A stretch of 64,000 bases of DNA from Ricinus communis (lineage: Eukaryota > Streptophyta > Magnoliopsida > Malpighiales > Euphorbiaceae). Made by a program: the position numbers and the translations under genes. The notes beneath the pieces were generated by a model. It was not told the origin of the DNA and made no database searches. It was given only the letters and a program-made list of their open reading frames with translations. Numbering within the stretch: the stretch's first letter is position 1; each line of letters opens with the position of its first letter. Location of the stretch: NCBI RefSeq assembly GCF_019578655.1, contig NC_063256.1, positions 20,312,005 through 20,376,004 on the forward strand, written 5' to 3'. Positions 22,500 to 33,440 of the stretch are shown in pieces.

Positions 22500-23110
22500 G
22501 AATGGAAGTCGAGGAAGAAGAAGAGAGGAAGAGAGAGAGAGAGAGAGCCGAAGAAGAAGGAGGAGCTGCGGTGGCGTGCGTCGTCGGGCGGCCGGAAGTC
22601 TGTGGTGGCCGTGATTCTGACGTCGGTGGCGTGGCCACCAATGAGGAGGCCGGCTCTCCGAGGAGGAAAATGGGCTTCCTTGTGCTTCGGCGTCGGTGGT
22701 ACATTGATCTTGGTGCTTAGATAGACTCCTCTCGGCCCTCGGCTTTGTTTTGGCGGGGGGCGGTGTCGACAGTGGTGGCCGGAATCGGAAGATCCGGTGG
22801 AGAGAAAATGGTGGCCGGCGTTTTGGGTTTTTCCGGCGAGATCCGGCGGAGGATGGACGATCGGAGGGCATATCCCGACTCTCCTCTGCTCAAGCTTCGC
22901 GATGGCACTAGTTTTGTGGCGATCAGGCTTCGTTTGCAAATCGACGGCCGTGATCGTTCGCAAATCTCTCCGGATGGTCGGGTGTCAAATCGGAAAATCA
23001 GAAGTGGGGATCGTCATCAACGCGTCGTTGTGAGTCCGATGGTGTGTTCGGATCGTCGATCGGACTCTGGCGGCCGGAGGCCAGTCGACCGAGCGATCGA
23101 GCGTCTCGGT
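22500..23110 (+). other. GC- and CpG-rich block of the family A LTR
   Basis: Markedly richer in G, C and CpG than its surroundings, with long open frames on both strands. The frames overlap, encode Pro/Arg/Ser-rich low-complexity peptides and are not the same among copies. I read them as a by-product of base composition. The block may be the LTR promoter or leader. Confidence 0.5.
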
Positions 23111-23889
23111 AATTTTCTTTGGCGCGTTAATTTTGGAATTCTTGGTTTAATTGTGTCTAATGGTTTATATTGAGTACTTGATGATATTTGTGAGTCAAAA
23201 ATAATTGTCTGTCAGTTGCCTGCCTTGTGTTTTGTGCTGTGTGGCGGAGTCGGGAAATAGTGAAGTTTGGGGACCCGACTCCCGTTATTTAAATTGTTGG
23301 ATATTTGGAGTGTTTTTCTGGCAGGTCCTGGACCCGTTTTTACGGGGAGTAATGTTCGTGTTGTAAGGGAGGTTCTGCCGGATTTTCGGTAGAATTCTCC
23401 TGAGTCGAGATTCTTAGACAGTCAGTCATAGGAATCTAGACCTAGGATCTATTGTAATTGTTTCATCGTTTTGATAAATTGTTTTCCGTGACTAGATTGT
23501 CAGTTCGTTCGGCTCGCTCCTACCGAGGCACCGGAGCAGAGCTAGGAGGTCGCCAAACCACATGAGTTAAAGTCATATATCGCTACGCGTGTCATGCATA
23601 AAATTTGATTTGCTACTATGATTATTCATTTGCAATTTTAATTTTCATTTAATTATTATCATTATTTTCATGATGCTTTTAATTACTATTTAAATATGTT
23701 TTCCTTTATCACCAATTTTAATATTGCATGATGACTCGGGATGGGACGGCGTTAGAACATAGGAGTTGGATGAGTGTTCCAAATATAATATGAGAGAGAT
23801 AGGAAAAGGGTAAAAAGGTAAAAATTTTGAGAAAGAAAGATTAGGACGCATACGGTGAGCATCGCTCTCTGGGCTTAGTAGAGTGTGGT

Positions 23890-24200
23890 TGCTTGGGAGT
23901 AAAGGTCCCTGGTCGAGCATTGCTCTCTGGCCGGCTTATTTGGAAATTTAAGTGACCGGTGGAGGTAAGGTCCCTGGTCGAGCTAAGCTCTCGGCCGATC
24001 TTATTGGATAAGAGAGCCGAAAGGCTAAGGCCGAGAGTTAAGTGACCGGAGGTAAGGTCCCTGGTCGAGCTTTGCTCTCCGGTCGCCGATCTTATTGGAT
24101 AAGAGAGCCCGAAAGGCTAAGGCCGAGAGTTAAGTGGCCGATTTGGAGGTAAGGTCCCCGGTCGAGCTTTGCTCTCTGGGGCGCCCGATCTGTTGGAATG
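23890..24200 (+). repeat. Tandem array of family A LTR, copy 3
   Basis: About four imperfect units with GGTAAGGTCCCTGGTCGAGC, separated by AAGAGAGCCGAAAGGCTAAGG-like spacers cut short here. The spacers have diverged from copy 1. Confidence 0.8.
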
Positions 24201-24835
24201 AGAGGTTTGAGATGATAGAGTTGAGGTTAGTTGAGACATAAGTGTTGGAAATAATCGAGATTTTAGAGTTGGGATTAGAGTTCTACTGAAGTACTCCGTC
24301 CCGTTGCATGTGGAATAATTTTTGTTTAAGCATGGCATGACACATATGTCTTAACATGACACGTATGGTTCGCGTGATTTATTAATTATTTTTAAAATTA
24401 AATGAATGTGATATTGAAATGTTTGAAACTGTTTTAGATATATGATTTTAGCTCACTCTCGAGACTAACAGTCTCATTTTCTTATTTTCAGATTCATGGT
24501 ATTAGTCCTCTCGCGACTCTTATTCGGTGAACTCCTTCATCATCGGGTGATGTATTTGATTTGGTATGTAAATTGGTAAATCTTAGATTCTCCATGAGTA
24601 GTAATAGTAGATGTATCAGTTGTAAATTTTCCGAGTTTCAGTCTCGCATAGTTCTTGGCGAATGGGATTAAATTATGTAAAATGTAGCATTTAAGATAAT
24701 TTGTGGCTTTAATAATATTAATTTGAGATGAGATTTGTTTAAGTCAGTGAGTGTCAGGCTTACTACGGGTTTCGGTGGCCTTACGCCTACCCATTCCCTA
24801 GTGCCGGTCACGGGCCCACGGGTGGGGTCGTGACA

Positions 24836-25310
24836 TGCTGATTTTTGAAAGGTTAGTGCAAAATGGCTTACTCCAACCAACCACTCCCAAGAACCCACCT
24901 AACCCCAAAGCATCTGGTTACAAACCCAATACCTACTGTAAATTCCACCAAGCACCCAACCACCATACAAATAACTACATTCGGCTTAAGCATGAAAATT
25001 CAAGACCTCATTGACGCCGGAAAGTTGACCGACCTAAACCACCTCGGCACTAAAAGAAACCTCCTACCAAATTATAATAATATACTAGCCCCGAGCCAAG
25101 TGTTTATGATCACTCCCGATTTTATTGAAAGGAAGGTCATGGACTTTTTCCAAGACATATTCCAACCTAAGCCAAAGCTAGAACTTGAGCCAAAAATCTC
25201 ACAAAGAACCTTTACCAAGCTGGGGGACCATTATTTGTGGTGTTCCAACATTTAGTAAGGAGCAGGAAACTCAAGCCCCACTTACTGAGAAGCGGTCCTA
25301 ACCCTCACAA
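24836..25310 (+). pseudogene. Tat-type gag C-terminal fragment
   Basis: Encodes a decayed gag tail. Frames around 24845-25255 include a YCKFHQ-like stretch, HTNN-like residues and KIQDLIDAGKLTDLNHLGTK. The latter matches the QDLIDARKLTNLDQPSTR segment in the gag at 32736-32800. The N-terminal gag is absent because the family A LTR replaces it. Element C interrupts the right side. Confidence 0.65.
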
Positions 25311-25315
25311 TGTGA

Positions 25316-26168
25316 TGAGAACCCATGTAGCATAGGAATTCTACACCAACAAGGAATCCTAATGATGCAAATCCTACTTGCTCAAGGAATTCTACTTTAA
25401 CAAGGAATTCTAATTCCACTAGGAATCCTAATCTAGCAAGGAGTCTTGATGATATTAGGATTTCAAGTGACAAAAAAATTCTATCTCCACTAGGGGTCCT
25501 AATCCGATTCAAAGTCAAAGTGAGATTGGGCTTAATCAAAACAATGGGCCTTAAGATACTCTTATCAACTTAATCTAACATATGGAGGCATGATCAAGAC
25601 AAGATAAGCCCAAGATAATCAAGTCAAGTTATTTGGAGTCCAATACTTAAGAATGGGCTGCATATTACATGTTACTTAAGCTCAATTGTCATGTTTATTA
25701 TATGGGCTAGGGTTAGACGAATTTTAGGAGTTTTTGTTCATTTAAAGAAGTATTTTAATAGTTAGGAGTCTTGTTTTAAGTTATCTTTTTACTTTAAAAT
25801 TTCTATTCCTAGTCTTATTATTATTTGTTTCCTTATCATTAATAGAATTAGGTTCTTTAAGGCCTATATAAGCTAGCACAAATTTCTATGTAAAGAGAGT
25901 TGTTGAATATTGATTATTTTGGAGTTAATTGTCTTCTTTTGTTCTTTATAAACTTGGTGAATTTAACAAGTGAAGGCTTAATATTTTACTAACTTAATTT
26001 AAGCTAAACTTATGTTTATATTAAACAACCTTTAATTCTTTATAATTAAGGTTCTTAAGTACAAGTTATTTAAGGGTCTTGTTTTCTTTGCTTTATTAGG
26101 TGAACGATCCTTAGTGAAGACATTAATATTGAATACGGGTTTGGAACAAGTTAGCCATGTTCGTATCA
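25316..26168 (+). repeat. Element C 5' LTR
   Basis: Contains several AAGGAATYCTA-type short repeats near its start and ends CGTATCA just before the primer site. Confidence 0.85.
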
Positions 26169-26870
26169 TTTGGTATTAGGGCTTTGGCTCCTCAATCAAG
26201 TACGTACCTTTTATTGTTTTTGTTGATTTGCTTTCTTTAGTGTCAAAAGAAATAAAAAAATTATCTCAATCCATTATTTTTTTCTTCTTCTTTGTGATTT
26301 GTTTTCTTGTATAGAGTAATTTTTTTGTTCAATTCGTATTCTTTGCTATTTTTAGAGTCCAATTCATTTTTTTGCTTTGTTTCTTAAGTGTTAAATACGT
26401 CCTTTGTTCTGTCCTTTTCATTTAATTCATTCATCAAGCTTAGTTTTTCGTTAGTTCATCTTATTCCTGTGTGTTTTATTCTGTTTAGACTTAATCTTGT
26501 TCATTAAGTCTAGTTTCGTTTTCTTAGTTTGTGTTCTTGCGTGTTCAGAATCTGATTCATTGGTTATTGAGTCGTTACAACTTTGGTTGTTTGCTAATTG
26601 ATTATTTTAGCTTTTATAAGCATTAAAGGTTAGAATTTGAGTGTTAAACACGTAAGATTATGTGTGTAAGATGTTTTACCAAGAGGATTTTGCTAGAGGA
26701 CGTTGAGATTTTCTTTATCAATTTTATGATATATTGTTGGGAGAAAAGAATGATGATTATTATGAAAAGTGTCGGCGAAATTTTTATAATCCTAAATCTA
26801 AGCCAAAGAAGATAGAAAGAAAATTGCATCAAGATTTCAATAATGAACTTTTAAACAATAAGGAGCAAGC

Positions 26871-27305
26871 TTGATTCACTTAAAAATAGTTTTGAAGATT
26901 CAAAGGGGTTGGTTCATCATTATGCTAAGCATCTTGAAGATAAAGTCGAGTCTAAGCCATCTTTTGGAAACTAATATTGAAGATGTAAAGAAGGTAAATT
27001 GTTCTATTGATGTGAACGAAGAATTTGAAGACGTGATTATTAAAGATGGTGAGGAAGACAACGATTTGCCACCTTTAAGTGAGTCCAAAATTGAAGAGAT
27101 CATTGTCAAAGATGAGGCGAAAGTTGAGTTAGTGAAGAGTGAGAATGTGATGCTTGATACAATTGAGTCTTTTGAGCATGTCGGTTTTGTTAAGATTGAA
27201 AGTATTATTTGTTCTAAAGTTCCTTTAACAGCTTTTGTAAAAGATTTGCAGGTTGATAATGAGTTCATATTGTTCCTTGAGATTATATGTTTGCTTCTTT
27301 CGTAA
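26871..27305 (+). CDS. Acidic ORF of element C, function unknown
   Basis: About 144 codons, with the informative part from residue ~35 on: NIEDVKKVNCSIDVNEEFED, then IIKDGEEDNDLPPLSESK and KIEEIIVKDEAKVELVKSEN. It is strongly acidic with Val/Ile-Glu repeats. Just upstream, another frame (about 26668-26870) reads LLGEKNDDYYEKCRRNFYNP and KSKPKKIERKLHQDF, so the original protein was longer and a frameshift or stop now separates the parts. It resembles gag-like leftovers of non-autonomous elements. I do not recognise a domain. It stops just before the purine tract and 3' LTR. Confidence 0.45.
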   Translation: MIHLKIVLKIQRGWFIIMLSILKIKSSLSHLLETNIEDVKKVNCSIDVNEEFEDVIIKDGEEDNDLPPLSESKIEEIIVKDEAKVELVKSENVMLDTIESFEHVGFVKIESIICSKVPLTAFVKDLQVDNEFILFLEIICLLLS

Positions 27306-27354
27306 TATTCGCGCAAGATTCGAGGATAAATCTTTTTAAAGAAAGGGGGAGTTA

Positions 27355-28301
27355 TGAGAACCCATGTAGCATAAGAAATCCTACTCCAACAAGGAATCTT
27401 AATAATGCAAATCCTACTTGCTCAAAGAATCCTACTTTAACAAGGAATCCTAATCCAGTAAGGAGTCTTGATGATATTATGAGTTCAAGCAATGAAAGGA
27501 ATTCTATTTCCACTAGGAATCCTAATCCGACTAGGAGTCCTAGTTCGATTCAAAGTCCAAGTGAGATTGGGCTTAATAAAAATAATAGGCCTCAAGGTAC
27601 TCTTATCAACTTAATCCAATATATGGAGGCATGATCAAGATAAGATAAGCCCAAGATAATTAAGTCAAGCTATTTAGAGTCTAAAACTTAAGAATGGGCT
27701 GCATATCACATGTTACTTAAGCGCAATTGTCATGCTTATTATATGGGCTAGGGTTGGGTGAATTTTAGGAGCTTTTGTTCATTTAAAGAAGTCTTTTAAT
27801 AGTATATGATTCTTATTTTGAGTTATCTTTTTAGTTTAGGAGTTCTATTCCTAGTCTTATTATTATTTGTTTCCTTATCATTATAAAACTACATTTTTAA
27901 GGCCTATATGAGTTAGTATGAATTTCTATGTAAAGAGAGTTGTTGAATATTGATTATTTTACAGTTAATTCTCTTCTTTTTTTCTTTATAAACATGTTAA
28001 ATTTATCAAGTAGTATGAATTTCTATGTAAAGGGAGTTGTTGAATATTGATTATTTTACATTTAATTCTCTTCTTTTTTTCTTTATAAACTTGATAAATT
28101 TATAAAGTGAAGACTTGGTATTTTACAAACTTATGTTTATATTAAACAACCTTTAATTCTTTATAATTAAGGTTCTTAAGTAGAAGTTATTTAAGGGTCT
28201 TATTAGGAGTTAGAGTTATTTTGTTTGATTAGGTGAATGATCCTTGATGAAGACATTAACATTGAATACGGGTTTGGTACAAGTTAGCCACGTTCATATC
28301 A
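27355..28301 (+). repeat. Element C 3' LTR with internal ~97-bp duplication
   Basis: Aligns with 25316-26168. The segment starting TAGTATGAATTTCTATGTAA occurs twice (27914, 28011), but once in the 5' LTR. Confidence 0.85.
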
Positions 28302-28302
28302 C

Positions 28303-28454
28303 AATAGCTAATACTGTGAGTATTACCAAGTTTTCGGGCATGTGACGAATCAATGCAATCATCTCAAGCATGAAATTCTAGACTTAATAGAATACGGGGG
28401 AATGGCAAGTGGAGCAACTTTCTTGATATGAATGTGAAGGCTTGCTAGGGCAGC
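28303..28454 (+). pseudogene. Short gag tail remnant between element C and LTR B2
   Basis: Encodes GHVTNQCNHLKHEILDLIEY, the same motif type as the gag tails at 24930 and 32700. It is likely the continuation of the gag into which element C was inserted, cut by the next LTR at 28455. Confidence 0.5.
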
Positions 28455-30626
28455 TGTCAACACCCCTTTTCCGGATTTAGATATTGAGGGAAATACGGAA
28501 AACTCTATGATGAAAGTTACTGCCTTCTTGGGTCTCGGGATGAAGGACAAGCGAATCTAAGGCTAGGATTGAGGCTAATCCAGTTGGAATTACCTTTTCT
28601 AGAATCAATTTGGACTCAATTGTCAAGAAAAATAAAGTTTGAGGATCAAAACGACTGTTTTTATAAATTTAAGGACCTAATTGCAAGTTTTCAACTTTTC
28701 CTATGTATAACCAATCGGCTCTACCTAGTGCAGATTAGGTTTTTTGCACTTCAATGTCGTTTTTCTCGATGATTTATATACAGATACAGATTCTAGAAGG
28801 TTTTTGATGATAATCATGGATTTTTAATGAGAATTATTTAAATTTAAAGAGTTAAATTTGGATATTTATCAACTTATTTGTTTAAATAATTGAGATTATC
28901 ATTTCTTTTAGAGTCTCCTTTGAAATCTTACTTCTATAAATAAAAAGATGTATCTAGGGTTAGAGTTAACAATGAATACTTAGAGAGAAAGAAAAACATC
29001 TACAGAAAACATTCAGAGAGAAAAGCTAGAGAGAGAAAAAAGAGAAAAATTACTGCCGTTGTTCAGAAAATCTAGTCACTAAGAAAGAATAAGCCACTCA
29101 AGAAAGAATCTCCTTTTTTTTTTGGAAACTTTTTTTTTAATCGATAGAAGATTCTCAACCACCCTCCAGCACTAGATTACCTACTAATCTTTGACTCAAT
29201 TGCATCCTCATCACCTGAGATTCATAGAACTATCAATTACGGTGACAACCTGAGAGTTCCTCCAAAAATGCATCCATCATCATCTTAAAATCGATTCCTT
29301 TATCCTTTTTATTGTTCTTTTTGTTATTTATATTTAGAAACATGATTAGAATTACTGCTGTTATTTGTGATTATTATGATTATATTAGGGTCTCTTGTGG
29401 ATCTACATGTTAATTGGGTTTTGAAATATGATAATAAGAACACTTTAGTTTTGAATCCGATAATTTTTCCAATTAGGGTTTTGAATCTGATTAGACACAT
29501 GCAATATGATTGATTATTAGATTTACATTTTCGTTATGATTCAGTAATTAAATATGTTTAATAGGATTACATTATTAACTTGCTATCTTCTTGTTTACTG
29601 TACTTTTAGTTTCTAGGATTTTTATCAATATTTAGGGTTTTTAATCAATCAATTGATTCCTATTGTTCTTATTTTTATTTTTATTCTATTTTCATCCATA
29701 TCTAATTAATTTTACTCTCTCTGCATGTGAGATTCGGCTATGAGGATGTGAGATACACTGACAAATCGATAAAAAACCTGCCTGGAACTCTAAAGCCGAT
29801 TGGTTGTGCAATATCTAGTCCCAATTACATTTTTAGTTTTGGCCGAATTTGATGTATTTTATGTACTGTATCAGATTTTAGGTCTTTTTTTCTTTACAAT
29901 TTTAGTTGTAGGCCGGATTGTAATAATTAGATTTATTTTCTACCTTTTTATTTTATTTATTTTGCTTACTATATGATTGATTAAATACATGTTATGTGAT
30001 TGATTAATTAAAATGAGCCACAAAGACTTAGGGTTAAAACTAGATCCAATATGAATATTATAGTCAAATAGGCTAATCAACATTAGCTAGGCTTAAACCC
30101 TAATTGAAGTAGACTTAGCAAGCCTTGGCATGTTTAGTTAGGACTGGGCTTCATTAGAATTATGTTCACAATGAAAGAGCCTTATCATAATAACTAGTCC
30201 ATTGGGTTAGACTAAGTGAGCTACATATAATTAACTAGTAAATTAGATTAACAACTCCGATATAGGTTGGGCTTGAATAAAATGAGCTACATTAGGTGAA
30301 TTATGTATGTTATTTGGTATGCCCGTGTATATAGACTACTTTCATTTATAGAGAATAATTTGTTAAACAATAAAATTAAAGACTAATATACACAAATAAG
30401 AAAGTTGGCTTCCGGATCCATATTTGGACTTTGTGGCATAAGCTTCCTTATGGAATCTGAGAAATTCCACTCATTAGTAAAAGTGTTCCAATGATTACCC
30501 AGGTGGCGACTCCCATATCCGTGCTAGTCTCAGTGACTAGTTAGCGTGTTCCTGATTATGTTGAAAAGCCTTACGGTGCCGTAGTCGCTAAAGACACTTG
30601 GATGCACGCCCGAACTGCCGCCCATA
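28455..30626 (+). mobile_element. Family B (Tat-type) LTR, copy B2
   Basis: About 2.17 kb from TGTCAACACCCCTTTTCC to CCGCCCATA (ancestral end probably CACA). A primer-site-like TGGCGACTCTACTAGGGAT follows at 30628. It has a near-palindrome pair (28709-28740), a TATA box (CTATAAATA near 28934) and a further AGCCGATTGGTT at 29794. Aligns with copies at 18178 (+), 36032 (-) and 44036-44778 (+, 3' part). Since gag follows, this acts as a 5' LTR. Confidence 0.82.
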
Positions 30627-30627
30627 G

Positions 30628-30646
30628 TGGCGACTCTACTAGGGAT
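30628..30646 (+). other. Primer-binding site of the B2 element
   Basis: TGGCGACTCTACTAGGGAT directly after the LTR. Tat/Ogre-type elements use primer sites of this GGCGACTC form, reported as tRNA-Arg complementary. The tRNA assignment is from memory and not verified here. Confidence 0.6.
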
Positions 30647-31383
30647 AAGAAAAGCTAATTCTAGTGTATGCTTGTCTTTAATTTTATTATTTAACATATT
30701 ATTCTTGCATCACTACACCATTATCACACACTGTATACTTTGGTCCCTATAAGCCTCAATAGCGTCGATTAGTGATTCTTTGGTTCCACTTAAACCCTAG
30801 AATTGCGACACTGGCTAACCATCACTCACAAGTAATAAGTGAATTTCTTTCATTGCATAAACCCTTGAATGAGGAGACAAGCCAAAAAAGAACACTTTTT
30901 ACTTGTGGGAGCCTTTATCCTCACCCAAGACTCAGCTCATGGTAATGACCATAGTATTCTTCCTTAAGAACCATGTTGCTTGCTATATGAGATATTTTTC
31001 CTTGTAAGTATCTTAAGCCCAAATATTGAAAGGCCTTGGCCTAAAAATGTGAAACCAGGCTCTAGGCCTAAAATATGGATGCTTTTATGCTTATATCGAG
31101 AAACATTGCTTTGTTTGTTTAAATTTACTTTGAAAGCTTATAGCATGCGCATTGGGCCTACTATCCCCTATTGATAGAAAGCCCAAACCCAAAATCCTGG
31201 GGAAGAAAGACTTACCAGAAACTGTGTGCGGGAGTAATAAGGTTGGAAGGATGAATTGTATACTACTGTGTGTGCCAACTTATTTTTCTTTTGTCGTTGT
31301 GCATTGCATGTGCATCATGCATCTCACACATCATATGCATCATACTGACCTTTGTTTTTTAGCCATATAGATTCTCCTATAGG

Positions 31384-32867
31384 TTGAAAGAGACAAGACA
31401 GTGGGAGGTTGGAAAGAATTCCTATTTCTCCGAGAATCAGAGCTGTTTTAGAGCACTAGAAAGACCAAGACGTCAAGCTATCGAAAAGATGGCCAATAAA
31501 GAAGCTAACGAACAAGACATTGATATCCTTAAGAATGCTATCATCGATAACTTGGGGAATATGATTCGGGAAGAGCTCCAGCAACGCTTGGCTAGGTAGC
31601 TGCAAACCAAGCCCCACTTGTTGCTCCTGTTGCGCTAGCTAACCCACTTGTTAACTTGGATGTGGTTGCCGCTGAGACTACTACTACCATTGCAGCTGCT
31701 ACTACTACCGTAGCTAATGCCAATGCAAATGCTGAAGACCTAACTAGAAGGGGAGTGCCCCAGAATTTTGGAACTTCGATGAATTCATTCTAGAGTAGGC
31801 TAAGAGGGAGACTACCCTTGCCACCAATGAAGCTGTGAGTGGGTTGAGCGCTAGGCTTGACAAAATGGTAACCAACAAGACTACTGTTGACAAAATGTTT
31901 AATTAATGCAAAGGTTTGGATCCTACCTGTGATTTTAAAGAGCTAGTTTTGACTGGAGAAGACAAGCTACCTGCGAAGTTTAGAATGCCCGAGATGAACA
32001 AGTTCAACCGGACTGGTGACTTGAAAGTTCATCTGAAGTAGTATGTAACTATCATGGGAACTACTGAGTTGAGCAAGACCCAGATTGCCAAGCTGTTTGT
32101 GTTGTCACTTAAAGGACCCACTGTCAACTGGTCCCACAGTTTGGAAAAATCCGCTAAAGCTAAAAGGCGCGATTTATACAATTTTTTTGTCAAGCAGTAT
32201 GACTATAACATTCATTTGGAAGTGTCAATCCGGGATCTTGAATCCACCAAATAGAAGCAAAATGAGTCCTTTTCTGATTTTCTAACCAGATGGGGGAATG
32301 AGGCTGGGCTGATGAAGAATAAGCCTTCTAGAAAGGACTAAGTTCATATGGTTGTCCGAAAAATTCTTCCAGAATGGGTTGAAAGGTTGTAGATGATGAA
32401 CCATATTACCTTTATAGATCTATATGATGATGGCCTACAGGTCGAGGAGATAAAGAATGATAAAAGAAAGATTATGAGAACCGGAGGAAGGGCAAACTAC
32501 CCGGTTGAAGGGAGTAGGACCCTGGATGTAATTGCTGTGCAACAACCGAGGAAGTTCTCCAACTTCAGACAACCTCTCTCTAAGATCTTTGAGAGATTGG
32601 TACAGAATGGCAATGCTCCAACCTATTGCCTTAAGGAACCCACCAAACCTGAACACACTCAAGTATAAGCCCAACACCTACTTTAAATTCTACCAAGAAC
32701 CTGGCCACCACACTAACAACTACATCTGGCTAAAATATGAAATCCAAGACCTCATCGATGCCAGAAAGCTCACTAACCTTGACCAACCTAGTACTAGAAT
32801 GAACCCCTATCAAGAGGATCAGATAATGCAAGTTCAGATGAGACCGGAAGAGAAGCCATGGTACTAG
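31384..32867 (+). pseudogene. Tat-type gag, frameshifted
   Basis: Pieces in order are an N-terminal segment with KEANEQDIDILKNAIIDNLG, then AKFRMPEMNKFNRTGD, the gag core (QIAKLFVLSLKGPTVNWSH; RDLYNFFVKQYDYNIHLEVS; SFSDFLTRWGNEAGLMKNKP) and the tail (NTYFKFYQEPGHHTNNYI; QDLIDARKLTNLDQPSTR). Several TAG/TGA stops and a frameshift near 32670 break it. At about 32815 the sequence jumps straight into the stretch between RNase H and integrase, matching 47865 onward. Most of pol is therefore deleted. Confidence 0.8.
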
Positions 32868-33440
32868 ATCTGAAGAGGTTTATAGAAAGCAGGAAATATC
32901 CATGAGAAGCGATTGCCAAAGAAAGATACGCACCACGAATTCAAGCTAGAAACTACATCATCCATGAGGGAGTCTTGTCTAGAAGAATGGTGTCAGGTGT
33001 ATTACTCCGATGTATGACTAAAGTGGAAGCTTAAGTAGTGATGGAAGAAATGCATAAAGGAGTATGCGGGCCTCATATGAACGATATAGTGTTAACCAGG
33101 AAGACCATGCAGCAAGGCTACTATTGGTTAACAATGGAAAAGGATTGCATAGCGCTGGTAAGAAAATACCGTGAATGCTAGCTATACAGTGACCTGAGTC
33201 ATGTGCGTCCAACTGAGTTGCATAACTTATTGTCTCCTTGGCCTTTTGCAGCTTGGGGGATCGACATCATTGAAGAAATAAAACCTCCTTCGATGCTCAC
33301 AGGTTCATAGTCATAGCAATTTACTACTTCTCAAAATAGGTCGAAGTTGAGTCATTCACCACCATGGGGGCATGGTAGATTACTAGATTTATAGAAAGAA
33401 ACATGATCTACAGATACGGTGTCATACTCGTACTCTAAGT
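32868..33440 (+). pseudogene. Tat-type integrase N-terminal part (truncated)
   Basis: Encodes IHEGVLSRRMVSGVLLRC, then MEEMHKGVCGPHMN and QGYYWLTMEKDC, the zinc-binding region (H-H-C-C), and AAWGIDIIEEIKPPS before the catalytic core. It parallels 47950-48420 but stops being alignable near 33430, where unrelated LTR-like DNA begins. In-frame stops are present. Confidence 0.8.

Larger units (their letters stand above)
21968..24835 (+). mobile_element. Family A solo LTR, copy 3
   Basis: Complete LTR of about 2.87 kb from TGTAACACCCGG to GGGGTCGTGACA. Flanking 5-mers are TACTG (21963-21967) and TGCTG (24836-24840), 4 of 5 matching. It has no gag or pol of its own, so it is a solo LTR. The left flank is family B LTR and the right flank is family B-like gag, which are not adjacent in an intact element. 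The insertion site was therefore already deleted, or recombination occurred here. A GA tract (about 22525-22548) precedes the GC-rich block. Confidence 0.85.
25316..28301 (+). mobile_element. Element C: short non-autonomous LTR retrotransposon
   Basis: Direct repeats 25316-26168 and 27355-28301 start TGAGAACCCATGTAGCATA and end TATCA. A primer-site-like TGGTATTAGGGC follows the left LTR at 26171, and a purine tract (AAAGAAAGGGGGAG) precedes the right LTR. The interior is only about 1.19 kb with no pol domain, but it holds one acidic open frame. Copy 2 of the LTR is longer because a ~97-bp segment is duplicated (27914 and 28011). No perfect target duplication is visible with these ends; CACAA at 25306-25310 and 28300-28304 would need slightly different ends. 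Confidence 0.85.

Noticed and set aside
22434..22963. Overlapping long open frames on the minus strand (145 and 160 codons)
   Set aside because: They lie in the GC-rich part of a family A LTR, overlap each other in different frames, and encode Pro/Arg/Ser low-complexity peptides without domain motifs.
22745..23173. 142-codon + strand frame opening MFWRGAVSTVVAGIG
   Set aside because: Same LTR block; the frame is not maintained in copy 1 (stop near 160), so it is not a conserved gene.
25306..28304. CACAA as target duplication of element C
   Set aside because: It would place the right LTR end at TAT instead of TATCA and add five bases at the left; the left and right LTRs do not share those ends.
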